A stretch of DNA of 56,272 nucleotides from Bacteroidaceae bacterium (GTDB taxonomy: Bacteria; Bacteroidota; Bacteroidia; Bacteroidales; Bacteroidaceae), in contig JAFTNW010000031.1 of assembly GCA_017451695.1 (NCBI GenBank), positions 1 through 56,272 on the forward strand. Direction: 5' to 3'. Positions 49,283 through 56,272 of this stretch are shown here, piece after piece. The stretch's first letter is position 1, and each line of letters opens with the position of its first letter. The notes beneath the pieces were generated by a model, which saw only the letters and a program-made list of their open reading frames with translations, was not told where the DNA came from and did not search any database. The position numbers were made by a program, and so were the translations under genes.

Positions 49283-51583
49283 ATGTATAAAATAGTTTCA
49301 AAAGAACAATTCTCGGAAAAGGTTTTCCGTTTGAGGGTTGAAGCTCCGTTGATTGCAAAAGCATACAGAGCAGGTAACTTTGTTATTGTTAGAGTGGGCG
49401 AGAAGGGTGAGCGCATCCCCTTGACTATTGCTCATGCCGACACAGAAAAAGGTCTCATAACACTTGTGATTCAAAAAGTAGGCTTGAGCTCCTCACGTTT
49501 GTGCGACCTTAACGAAGGCGATTACATTACCGATGTTGTAGGCCCCCTTGGTCAGGCAACAGAGATAGAGAACTTCGGTACCGTGGTGTGTGCCGGCGGT
49601 GGTGTGGGAGTGGCTCCCATGTTGCCCATTGCAACCGCCCTCAAAAAGGCGGGTAACCGAGTGATTTCGGTGCTTGCAGGCCGTTCAAAAGACCTTATCA
49701 TCCTTGAAAAAGAGGTGCGCGAGGTTTCGGACGAGGTTATCATAATGACCGACGATGGCTCATACGGCGATAAAGGCCTTGTTACCGAGGGCATCGAGCG
49801 CGTTATCAAGCGCGAGAAGGTAGATCACTGCGTAGCCATAGGCCCTGCCATAATGATGAAATTTGTGTGCAAGCTTACAAAGCAGTACGAAATACCCACC
49901 GTTGTATCGCTCAACACCATCATGGTCGATGGAACAGGTATGTGCGGTGCTTGCCGTGTAACAGTGGGCGGAAAGACCAAGTTCGTGTGCGTAGATGGCC
50001 CCGAGTTCGATGGTCATCAGGTGGATTTCGACGGCATGATGAAACGCTTGGGCAGTTTCCGCACCGAGGAGGCCGAGGAGATACACAAACTCGATAAATG
50101 CGAGGCTACAGGCGAGCCCACCAACGAGGCTTGCGAGCTCACCAACCGCGATGCAGAGTGGCGTGTGGCTCTCCGCAACAAAATGAAGCCCAAAGAGCGC
50201 ACAACCATCGAGCGTTGCGAGATGCCCGAACTCGACCCCGCTTACCGTGCCACAAAATTGCGCGAGGAGGTAAACACCGGCCTCACAAAAGAGATGGCAA
50301 TGATAGAGGCACAGCGTTGCCTCGACTGCCCCAACCCTGCCTGCATGGAGGGTTGCCCCGTGAGCATAAAGATACCTTCGTTCATCAAGAATATAGAGCG
50401 TGGCGAGTTTGGCAAGGCTGCACAAGTTCTTAAAATGACAAGCTCATTGCCTGCCGTTTGCGGTCGCGTATGCCCCCAAGAGAAACAGTGCGAGAGCAAG
50501 TGTATTCATTTGAAGATGGGGCACAAGGCTGTTGCCATTGGTGCTCTTGAGCGTTTCGCAGCCGATTATGCACGCGAGAATGGCGAGATGGCTGTTCCCA
50601 CCGTTGCTCCCTCAAACGGCAAGAAGGTTGCTGTTGTGGGCTCTGGCCCTGCAGGCCTCTCATTTGCCGGAGATATGGCAAAGCTCGGTTACAGTGTTAC
50701 AGTGTTCGAGGCTCTGCACGAGATTGGCGGTGTGCTCAAATATGGTATCCCCGAATTCCGCTTGCCCAACGCAATAGTTGATGTGGAGATTGATACTCTG
50801 CGTGCAATGGGTGTGGAATTTGTAAAGGATTGCGTTATTGGTAAGACAATTTCCATTGCGCAGTTGCAGGAGGATGGATATCAAGGTGTCTTTGTGGCAT
50901 CGGGTGCCGGCCTTCCCAACTTCATGAATATCCCCGGAGAGAACTCCATAAACATTCTTTCCTCTAACGAATACCTCACACGCGTGAACCTTATGGACGC
51001 ATCGAACCCCGATACAGATACTCCCATGCACATTGGCAAGCGAGTGGCTGTTGTAGGTGGTGGTAACACAGCTATGGACTCTGTGCGCACAGCGCTGCGT
51101 TTGGGTGCCGAGCGTGCGATGATTATCTACCGCCGTTCCGAGGCCGAGATGCCCGCCCGTCTCGAGGAGGTTAAGCACGCCAAGGAGGAGGGTGTTGAGT
51201 TCCTCACACTGCATAACCCCATTGAGTATATTGCCGATGAGAAGGGTTGTGTAAAACAGATTGTTTTGCAGAAGATGGAGCTTGGCGAGCCCGATGCTTC
51301 GGGCCGTCGTTCGCCTGTACCCATCGAGGGTGCCATTGATACAATAGATATTGATATGGCTGTTGTTTCAGTAGGTGTGTCGCCCAACCCCCTTGTTCCC
51401 ACATCGGTTGAGGGCTTGGAGCTTGGTCGCAAGAACACCATTGCTGTTAATGAGAATATGCAGTCGTCTATCCCTTATATCTTTGCGGGTGGCGATATTG
51501 TTCGCGGTGGTGCCACCGTTATCCTTGCTATGGGTGATGGCCGCCATGCAGCAGCCTCTATGCACGAGATGTTGAGCAAGTAA
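49283..51583 (+). CDS. Fused NfnAB: NADH-dependent reduced ferredoxin:NADP+ oxidoreductase / glutamate synthase beta-like
   Basis: 766 residues. The N-terminal 275 residues match the FAD/NAD/[2Fe-2S] small subunit (NfnA/SudB): IVRVGEKGERIPLTIA, CAGGGVGVAPMLPI, and cluster Cys in GTGMCGACRV and FVCVDGPEFDG. The rest matches GltD/NfnB: [4Fe-4S] motifs RCLDCPNPACMEGCP and CGRVCPQEKQCESKC, FAD site GSGPAGLSFAG, NADPH site GGGNTAMDSVRTA and end FAGGDIVRGGATVILAMGDG. Together they form the flavin-based electron-bifurcating NADPH/NADH/ferredoxin enzyme, here in one chain. This suits an anaerobe that also makes HydG/HydF. Confidence 0.9.
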   Translation: MYKIVSKEQFSEKVFRLRVEAPLIAKAYRAGNFVIVRVGEKGERIPLTIAHADTEKGLITLVIQKVGLSSSRLCDLNEGDYITDVVGPLGQATEIENFGTVVCAGGGVGVAPMLPIATALKKAGNRVISVLAGRSKDLIILEKEVREVSDEVIIMTDDGSYGDKGLVTEGIERVIKREKVDHCVAIGPAIMMKFVCKLTKQYEIPTVVSLNTIMVDGTGMCGACRVTVGGKTKFVCVDGPEFDGHQVDFDGMMKRLGSFRTEEAEEIHKLDKCEATGEPTNEACELTNRDAEWRVALRNKMKPKERTTIERCEMPELDPAYRATKLREEVNTGLTKEMAMIEAQRCLDCPNPACMEGCPVSIKIPSFIKNIERGEFGKAAQVLKMTSSLPAVCGRVCPQEKQCESKCIHLKMGHKAVAIGALERFAADYARENGEMAVPTVAPSNGKKVAVVGSGPAGLSFAGDMAKLGYSVTVFEALHEIGGVLKYGIPEFRLPNAIVDVEIDTLRAMGVEFVKDCVIGKTISIAQLQEDGYQGVFVASGAGLPNFMNIPGENSINILSSNEYLTRVNLMDASNPDTDTPMHIGKRVAVVGGGNTAMDSVRTALRLGAERAMIIYRRSEAEMPARLEEVKHAKEEGVEFLTLHNPIEYIADEKGCVKQIVLQKMELGEPDASGRRSPVPIEGAIDTIDIDMAVVSVGVSPNPLVPTSVEGLELGRKNTIAVNENMQSSIPYIFAGGDIVRGGATVILAMGDGRHAAASMHEMLSK

Positions 51584-51605
51584 TATATTGCTCATATATA
51601 ATTCT

Positions 51606-51644
51606 AAAAAAGGATTTCCTTCATACAGAAGGAAATCCTTTTTT
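51606..51644 (+). terminator. Terminator after fused nfnAB
   Basis: Stem AAAAAAGGATTTCCTTC (51606-51622) with GAAGGAAATCCTTTTTT (51628-51644), loop ATACA, followed by T. Confidence 0.9.
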
Positions 51645-51671
51645 TGTCTGTTATGAGCTTAATTCTACCAC

Positions 51672-51697
51672 ATTTCTTGCCGATATCGGCAAGAAAT
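51672..51697. promoter_or_regulatory. 26-bp palindromic operator of the fic gene
   Basis: A perfect palindrome with half-site ATTTCTTGCCGAT and centre ATAT. It covers the -33 TTG (51677-51679) and spacer of the fic promoter. A third half-site CTTGCCGATA lies at 51729-51738 in the leader. The likely ligand is the Fic protein's own N-terminal DNA-binding domain. Confidence 0.65.
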
Positions 51698-51699
51698 GC

Positions 51700-51707
51700 T
51701 ATATTTG
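51700..51707 (+). promoter_or_regulatory. Promoter of fic
   Basis: -7 TATATTTG; -33 TTG at 51677-51679 with a 20-nt spacer, the ideal spacing. The start site falls near 51713, 39 nt before ATG 51752. The overlapping palindrome suggests repression. Confidence 0.75.
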
Positions 51708-51751
51708 CAATGAAACCGGTGGGTATAACTTGCCGATAAACGGATTTTTCT

Positions 51752-52639
51752 ATGGAGTATATTTCGGTTGCGGAGTTTGCAAAGAAACATGGTGTGCAGG
51801 AGAGAACGGTGCGTAATTATTGTGCCGTGGGCAAGATTGAGGGTGCAAGGCTCGTTGGTAAAACGTGGGGCATTCCTTGTGATGCACAATTGCCGGCGCG
51901 CAAGAATAAACGCCGCAAGGAAATGCCTTTGTTGCTGGTTCTGCGCAGGGAGAAAGAGGCAAGGTTGAAGGGTGGTATCTATCATCGCACGCAAATCGAT
52001 TTAACGTATAATTCCAACCATATTGAGGGTAGCCGTCTCACGCATGAACAGACAAGATTCATTTTCGAGACAAATACCATTGGTGTTGAGGGTGAGTCCC
52101 TTCGCGTTGATGATATTATTGAAACTACAAACCATTTTCGTTGCATAGACCTTCTTATAGACCGTGCAGAAGAAAAACTTACAGAGTATTTTATCAAGGA
52201 GTTGCACGCGGTATTGAAACAGGGCACAACAGACAGCTACAAGGGTTGGTTTGCCGTGGGGGAATACAAGCGTTTGCCCAACGAAGTGGGTGGTAACGAA
52301 ACTACTTCTCCCGCAGATGTCGGCCGCAAGATGAAGGCACTGCTTAAAGAGTATAATGGTATAAAGCAAAAAACAATAGAGGATATAATAGACCTTCATC
52401 AACGTTTTGAGGCGATACACCCATTCCAGGATGGTAATGGGCGTGTGGGGCGGCTTGTGATGTTCAAAGAGTGTCTTGCCTGTGGCTTTGTACCTTTTAT
52501 CATCACCGATGAACTGAAGATGTTCTACTATCGCGGCCTGCGCGAGTGGGGCAGGGTGCGGGGTTATCTGCTGGACACTTGCCTCGCGGCCCAGGACAAT
52601 TACAAGGCGTTGCTCGATTATTTTAAGATTAAGTATTAA
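51752..52639 (+). CDS. Fic/Fido AMPylase-type protein with N-terminal HTH (class II)
   Basis: 295 residues. The N-terminal 45 residues (YISVAEFAKKHGVQERTVRNYC) form a MerR/excisionase-like HTH. The inhibitory helix motif (S/T)xxxE(G/N) is SNHIEG at 88-93, N-terminal to the Fic core, defining a class II Fic protein held off by its own helix. The catalytic motif HPFQDGNGRVGR (223-234) is complete, so AMP or another nucleotide moiety can be transferred to Ser/Thr/Tyr or the like. The gene has a palindromic operator on its promoter, fitting self-regulation. The target is unknown. Confidence 0.9.
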   Translation: MEYISVAEFAKKHGVQERTVRNYCAVGKIEGARLVGKTWGIPCDAQLPARKNKRRKEMPLLLVLRREKEARLKGGIYHRTQIDLTYNSNHIEGSRLTHEQTRFIFETNTIGVEGESLRVDDIIETTNHFRCIDLLIDRAEEKLTEYFIKELHAVLKQGTTDSYKGWFAVGEYKRLPNEVGGNETTSPADVGRKMKALLKEYNGIKQKTIEDIIDLHQRFEAIHPFQDGNGRVGRLVMFKECLACGFVPFIITDELKMFYYRGLREWGRVRGYLLDTCLAAQDNYKALLDYFKIKY

Positions 52640-52656
52640 GGGGGCGGTGTACCCCC
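52640..52656. terminator. Short G/C hairpin between fic and the converging gene
   Basis: GGGGG (52640-52644) and CCCCC (52652-52656), loop CGGTGTA; no T run, so only a weak terminator. Confidence 0.4.
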
Positions 52657-52660
52657 TATA

Positions 52661-53221
52661 CTACCTTTCCCACCCCTCTACGCGGTAAATCTTTTCAACA
52701 AGTTTCCTCTTCTTTTTTGTCGTGGCATCTTTGTGCCACACCTCTATGCGTGCAGCATAGTAGTCGCCCCACACTCCTTCATAAATGGTGAATTCCTGCT
52801 TGTTTACCAATTTGCTGAAAGAATCGGTAGCGGCAATTCCAACCTTGCTCTTTGCAACGATGCGCTTTTTGGAGAGTGGAATATTCTCTGTTGCCTCGTA
52901 GCACTCAAGGTAAATTTCACCGGCGGGCAGGGAGGGGTAGTGGAAATCATATAAATACATACCTCCTTGATAGTCATTATATACTTGCAAGTAGCTGTCA
53001 GTGGCAAGGCTGTCGGCAGGTGCCACAAGCACAGAATCGCGCAGCTCCATAGGTCGGTTGTAGATAAGCTCGGCTGGTATTTGATGCCTTTTCCCGAAGT
53101 CGTCGTTGTCGGGGCCGAATGCTCCGTGTATTGCCTCCTTTATAGCAAATATAAGCGATACTATAAGTATGAGGATTGCAATTACGAACCCCCAAAGTAG
53201 TCTGGTTAAAAACTTTTTCAT
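52661..53221 (-). CDS. Membrane-anchored protein of unknown function
   Basis: 186 residues. One N-terminal transmembrane helix (LLWGFVIAILILIVSLIFAI, about 9-28) anchors the protein; the rest looks extracytoplasmic: a segment with SVLVAPADSLATDSYLQVYN, YHPYSLPAGEIYLECY-like (in fact FHYPSLPAGEIYLECYEATE) and a final basic helix with TTKKKRKLVEKIYRVEGW. I recognise no family. The gene is alone, convergent with fic, and no promoter is apparent. Confidence 0.6.
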   Translation of the reverse strand: MKKFLTRLLWGFVIAILILIVSLIFAIKEAIHGAFGPDNDDFGKRHQIPAELIYNRPMELRDSVLVAPADSLATDSYLQVYNDYQGGMYLYDFHYPSLPAGEIYLECYEATENIPLSKKRIVAKSKVGIAATDSFSKLVNKQEFTIYEGVWGDYYAARIEVWHKDATTKKKRKLVEKIYRVEGWER

Positions 53222-53330
53222 TGTAAAAAATCTATAATATAAATTTGTTTATAAATATTGCATTTAAGTAGTTGATTTACTTTTACAAGTGCCTTCGGCA
53301 TGGCTGCAAAACTCGTCTATAACAAAACCT

Positions 53331-53362
53331 TGTACTCTGTACTCTGTTATCTGTACTCTGTT
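53331..53362 (+). repeat. Short direct repeats TGTACTCTGT
   Basis: The unit TGTACTCTGT occurs at 53331-53340, in part (ACTCTGT) at 53341-53347, and again from 53352, separated by TATC. A microsatellite-like cluster of unknown meaning. Confidence 0.6.
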
Positions 53363-53472
53363 GGCTTCGCCCAAGTTGCTCTTGCTCGGCATCTCTCTGT
53401 GAGCCATTAACGGTGCCGGTTGGTTTTTAGAATTACTTTTGCTTGTGAGAACTGCGCACCGTGGTACTTTAG

Positions 53473-53544
53473 TGTCATACTGAACGAATGTGAAGTATCT
53501 CATGTGTGCCTGCGAGATTTCTCCACTGCGTGTTCGAAATGACA
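53473..53544. repeat. 72-nt inverted-repeat element (MITE- or REP-like)
   Basis: TGTCAT at 53473 pairs with ATGACA ending at 53544; inside, GAACG/TGTTC and TCTC/GAGA (GTATCTC...GAGATTTC) extend an imperfect stem. Elements of this look are dispersed in many bacterial genomes; I know of no function. Confidence 0.5.
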
Positions 53545-53607
53545 AAACTTTGTTTTGTCATCGGCGAGTTTTGTAGTGAACGTCGCGGGCGGCCCTCCCT
53601 CCCCTCA

Positions 53608-53639
53608 GTCACTTCGTGACAGCTCCCCTCAGGCAGGGG
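53608..53639. other. Two adjacent GC-rich hairpins
   Basis: GTCAC-ttc-GTGAC (53608-53620) followed by CCCCT-caggc-AGGGG (53625-53639). They may be part of the same dispersed element as the 72-nt hairpin. Confidence 0.4.
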
Positions 53640-53704
53640 CGCAGTTAAAGTGATGCCCCGCGGTGCACGAAAGGCAAAACGAACCAATGACATCGTAAAT
53701 ATAA

Positions 53705-54049
53705 CTACAACAGCCTCAAAAGTTCCTCTTTAGTAATTCCCAAAAGCTCTGCCTTTGCCTTGAACTGCGGCAGCTCGTTTTCAAGAAAATCGCGCTTCTG
53801 CGCAGCCTTTATTCTCTCGCGTGCGCCCTCTCTCACAAAGTAACCGAGACCGCGTTTATTGTATATTATATCCTCTGCTTCCAGCAGCTGGTATGTGCGC
53901 ACAATGGTATTTGGGTTCACCCCGAGTGTGGCACCAAGCTCGCGCACCGATGGTATGCGTGCCTCCTCTTCCCAAGTGTGGCACATAATGCGTTCCCGCA
54001 TCATGTCGGCTGTTTGCAGGTATATTGGTTTATGTTCGCTGAATTCCAT
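53705..54049 (-). CDS. GntR-family transcriptional regulator (YtrA-like)
   Basis: 114 residues, a short GntR regulator: PIYLQTADMMRERI, the wHTH ARIPSVRELGATLGVNPNTIV, RTYQLLEAEDIIY and a wing KRGLGYFV, then a short C-terminal helical part without an effector domain. YtrA-type regulators control nearby ABC-transporter genes, commonly cell-envelope-stress exporters. Here it is the last gene of the operon, 4 nt after the third permease-like gene, whereas gntR usually comes first. Confidence 0.9.
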   Translation of the reverse strand: MEFSEHKPIYLQTADMMRERIMCHTWEEEARIPSVRELGATLGVNPNTIVRTYQLLEAEDIIYNKRGLGYFVREGARERIKAAQKRDFLENELPQFKAKAELLGITKEELLRLL

Positions 54050-54053
54050 TCTG

Positions 54054-54746
54054 TTATGCTTTTATGCGTTTTATCATTAGGTATATTAGTGCTTGAAAAA
54101 CAAAGAGGTTTGCTACCGATATTATGTTCATAAACCGTGCCATTGTGGTGGGTGATACAAATTCACCATCTACCGTGCCTATCAAAATGGCGGCAAGGGC
54201 AATATCGGCTGCGGGTATGGCCAATGCAATGGCAATGCCTTTCCAATTTCTGAATTGTGTAAAAACAAGCAACAGAAACGTAGTGCAGCTTATCCACGAC
54301 CATGTTACAAGCACATATAAAAGGGAATAGGGCTGTATATCTGTTTCGTTGCCTGCGTAATTGTCGGCTGTGTAAATGAGCGAACCTATGTGGTTTATCA
54401 CCGTTGCCAATACTATGATGGTTGCAGGTGCTATCACCAATGTGTTCATAAACATCGACAGATATTTCTCGGTGCTCGATGCAGGCAAGGTGGGGTAGAG
54501 CGTGCGCTTCTCTTTTCCAATCATAAGCTTATAGTAGCAAAGTATGGGTGAAAAGCAAAGCAACTTTTCCATAAATCTCTCTCCTATGATACTGCTGTAA
54601 AGTGCAATGTCGTTGAAGGATCTCATAAATACACATACTATAGTATATATAAGTATAGCGGCTACTATGTATAGCAGGAATTTGCTGCTCTTGTTCTCGT
54701 ATATTATGAGCCGTGCAAGCCGTTTTATGTCTAATGTATTATTCAT
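54054..54746 (-). CDS. ABC-2-type membrane protein, paralogue 3
   Basis: 230 residues with about six hydrophobic helices (for example FLLYIVAAILIYTIVCVFM, GIAIALAIPAADIALAAILIG). It shares with the two upstream proteins the N-terminal RLARLIIYENKSS and the central LPASSTEKYLSMFMNT, so the three arose by duplication. It is probably a permease-like partner of an ATPase encoded upstream. Exported substrate unknown. gntR follows 4 nt after its stop. Confidence 0.75.
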   Translation of the reverse strand: MNNTLDIKRLARLIIYENKSSKFLLYIVAAILIYTIVCVFMRSFNDIALYSSIIGERFMEKLLCFSPILCYYKLMIGKEKRTLYPTLPASSTEKYLSMFMNTLVIAPATIIVLATVINHIGSLIYTADNYAGNETDIQPYSLLYVLVTWSWISCTTFLLLVFTQFRNWKGIAIALAIPAADIALAAILIGTVDGEFVSPTTMARFMNIISVANLFVFQALIYLMIKRIKA

Positions 54747-54794
54747 TCTTTTTCGCTTTTTTGTTGTTAAAAATGCAGTTGGTTGCGGGAATTT

Positions 54795-55499
54795 TTATGC
54801 CTCAATCCTGCCTATGTTGTAATAAATAAGTATCTGGAATAGCACGATATTTATAATGGAGGCAAGCAAATATGTTTCTGACACACTGCTTGGTGTCAAG
54901 TAACCTTGGCTTGTGGTTTTGAATATCATATCTATACACTTTGTTTCAATTATGGCAATTGCAACCACCAATGCTATGGCTATCCACGCTTTGTATCGGC
55001 ACAGCATAATGATGAAAAACATTATAATGCTTATGCCACCCCATATAAGCATAATGCTGTTAAGCAGCTCCGTCGTTTCCGTCAGGCTTGCAATATATGT
55101 GGCGGAAAAGCCTGCGGCAATTGAGTCCACGCATATTTTGGCAAGTGTTATCGTAAGTGGTACAATTACGAATGTATTTACAAGCATAGACAAGTATTTC
55201 TCCGCGTCGCTTGCGGGTAATAAAAGGTACGTAGCTCTTCTGTGTTTGCGTGGCAGCGTGCCGTAAAATATAAAAGGCGACAGTATTAAAATCAGTTGGA
55301 CTGTTTCGTCATTATTGCCGAAAATGGGTAGCAAACGGAACGTCTCGTCAATGCCCGTAGCTACAAATATTGCACGGTAGCTAAATACTATTATCAGCAG
55401 CGCAATGCCCACCGCAGCAATATTGTAAATATATCCGTTGCTCCTGTTCTCATAAATTATGAGCCGTGCAAGCCGTTTTATGTTTATTGTGTTGTTCAT
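54795..55499 (-). CDS. ABC-2-type membrane protein, paralogue 2
   Basis: 234 residues. It has the same scheme as its neighbours: RLARLIIYENRSNGY at the start, LPASDAEKYLSMLVNTF in the middle and a last helix ending LASIINIVLFQILIYY. The start overlaps the stop of paralogue 1 by 4 nt (ATGA), which shows translational coupling; a 48-nt gap separates it from paralogue 3. Confidence 0.75.
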   Translation of the reverse strand: MNNTINIKRLARLIIYENRSNGYIYNIAAVGIALLIIVFSYRAIFVATGIDETFRLLPIFGNNDETVQLILILSPFIFYGTLPRKHRRATYLLLPASDAEKYLSMLVNTFVIVPLTITLAKICVDSIAAGFSATYIASLTETTELLNSIMLIWGGISIIMFFIIMLCRYKAWIAIALVVAIAIIETKCIDMIFKTTSQGYLTPSSVSETYLLASIINIVLFQILIYYNIGRIEA

Positions 55500-56146
55500 T
55501 GTTGTCCTATTCTTTTAATTCTCAAATATATGAGAATTTGAAATATAGCAATTACAAGCAAGCTTGTGATGATGTGCCCCGTTTCGTCAAACTCCCGTCG
55601 CAGTGGACCGCTTAGCCAATATATGGCTACGATTATAATGCCTTCGACCATTTTTCTGCGGCTCATCGAGGTGAAGAACAGGTAGGTTACTATGCTTATT
55701 ATTTGTATATAATCGCACAACTCATTAAGGCTCGGCTTGTAAAATTCCAGCCCCGGTATCTCACCGCCAAATTTTATATATAACCAAATCAGTGGAACAA
55801 GATTGAGTAATATATAAAATACAGGTACCACAACAACGGTGTTTACAAGCACCGATAAATATTTTTCGAGGTTGCTTGCAGGCTGCATCTCGTATAGTTC
55901 TCTTTTCTCCTTTTTCAGTAACGGATAATAAAAGGCTACGGAAAGATACCCCATAATAAAGGTTATTTTTACAGGGAAGAACAGCGATTCTCCGTCAATA
56001 GTCGCAGATACGGTAAATGTAGATATAATATTGAATACAATACTGTAAAGGATAATGAGGAGTGTTGTGTAGCATAGGAAATTACTGCTCCTGTGCTCGT
56101 ATATAAACAACTTGGCAAAACGTGCAAGGCTGAATTGTGTGTTCAT
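55496..56146 (-). CDS. ABC-2-type membrane protein, paralogue 1
   Basis: 216 residues, the most diverged of the three: RFAKLFIYEHRSSNF at the start and QPASNLEKYLSVLVNT in the middle. Hydrophobic helices span most of the chain. The stop of the upstream ABC ATPase gene lies 2 nt before its start, so it belongs to the same operon. Confidence 0.75.
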   Translation of the reverse strand: MNTQFSLARFAKLFIYEHRSSNFLCYTTLLIILYSIVFNIISTFTVSATIDGESLFFPVKITFIMGYLSVAFYYPLLKKEKRELYEMQPASNLEKYLSVLVNTVVVVPVFYILLNLVPLIWLYIKFGGEIPGLEFYKPSLNELCDYIQIISIVTYLFFTSMSRRKMVEGIIIVAIYWLSGPLRREFDETGHIITSLLVIAIFQILIYLRIKRIGQQ

Positions 56147-56148
56147 CG

Positions 56149-56272
56149 TTATTTCTTTAGATTAATGTAATTGAAAAGCAGTTCTATGTCAATGTTGCTC
56201 TCTTGGCCGTTGCTGTTGGGTGCAATGTAGTTGTACCCGTTAATGCTCTCCTCGCTGTATAGTGCGTCGGCA
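56149..56272 (-). CDS. ABC transporter ATP-binding protein (C-terminal fragment)
   Basis: The last 40 codons of a minus-strand gene reaching the right edge: ADALYSEESINGYNYI and ESNIDIELLFNYINLKK to a TAA at 56149-56151. This ending resembles the C-terminus of GntR-associated ABC ATPases of Bacteroidales (EALYSEE...LDLELLFN pattern, from memory). The Walker motifs are outside the window, so the call rests on that ending and on the operon of three permease-like genes and gntR downstream. Confidence 0.6.
   Translation of the reverse strand, partial: ADALYSEESINGYNYIAPNSNGQESNIDIELLFNYINLKK

Larger units (their letters stand above)
53222..53704. other. Gene-free repeat-rich gap
   Basis: 483 bp with no believable gene (two short minus-strand frames look like chance). 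It holds a TGTACTCTGT direct-repeat cluster (53331-53362), a 72-nt hairpin-forming element (53473-53544) and two short GC-rich hairpins (53608-53620 and 53625-53639). It lies between the unknown membrane protein and gntR. Confidence 0.7.

Noticed and set aside
53264..53693. Two overlapping minus-strand frames (93 and 72 codons) before gntR
   Set aside because: They translate the repeat and hairpin elements; no domain, no promoter.

Overview
The window looks like a piece of a Bacteroidales chromosome (Bacteroidota). Most genes are preceded by the Bacteroidota -7 promoter motif TAnnTTTG (for example at rplU, rpmE2 and serS) and few have Shine-Dalgarno sites. The gene content (pyruvate phosphate dikinase, FtsK-LolA-TrxB, RlmI, DUF5063, fused NfnAB, HydG/HydF) fits gut anaerobes of that order. 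No rRNA, tRNA or CRISPR array was seen.

Positions 1-11,175 form an AT-rich defence island read on the minus strand. It holds a SNF2-type helicase, a type III restriction-modification pair (mod broken by a frameshift, res intact), and, behind its own promoter, an OLD-family nuclease overlapping a UvrD-like helicase that runs off the left edge (a Gabija-like pair). Just upstream of the SNF2 gene, two 16-bp perfect inverted repeats enclose 161 bp with a promoter that points AWAY from the operon. Geometry suggests an invertible, phase-variable promoter caught in the OFF orientation. This is the strongest candidate for something new here.

Positions 11,340-18,900: hydG-hydF ([FeFe]-hydrogenase maturation), a GH43-like hydrolase, a DUF5715 lipoprotein and a DMT transporter on the plus strand; then an oxaloacetate decarboxylase/pyruvate carboxylase B-type protein on the minus strand that lacks a recognisable biotinyl-lysine motif. 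Positions 19,141-24,691: three tandem acyl-CoA synthetase paralogues with a short ORF in the leader of the first. Positions 24,709-31,786 (minus): a divergent FtsZ paralogue with a degenerate T7 loop and an out-of-frame continuation, an FRG-domain protein, an SDR-ALDH operon, and an MscS-type channel whose start codon is buried in a long hairpin.

Positions 31,800-51,650 are mostly housekeeping: ppdK, rlmD, an RluA-type synthase, a peptidoglycan-binding protein, a dead secreted nuclease, rpmE2, the DUF5063-exonuclease-rlmI operon, ftsK-lolA-trxB-manA, rplU-rpmA, serS, a 124-bp tandem repeat, and fused NfnAB. Positions 51,660-56,272: an apparently self-regulated Fic protein with a 26-bp palindromic operator, an unknown membrane-anchored protein, a repeat-rich gap, and a GntR/ABC-type operon with three paralogous permease-like proteins whose ATPase runs off the right edge.
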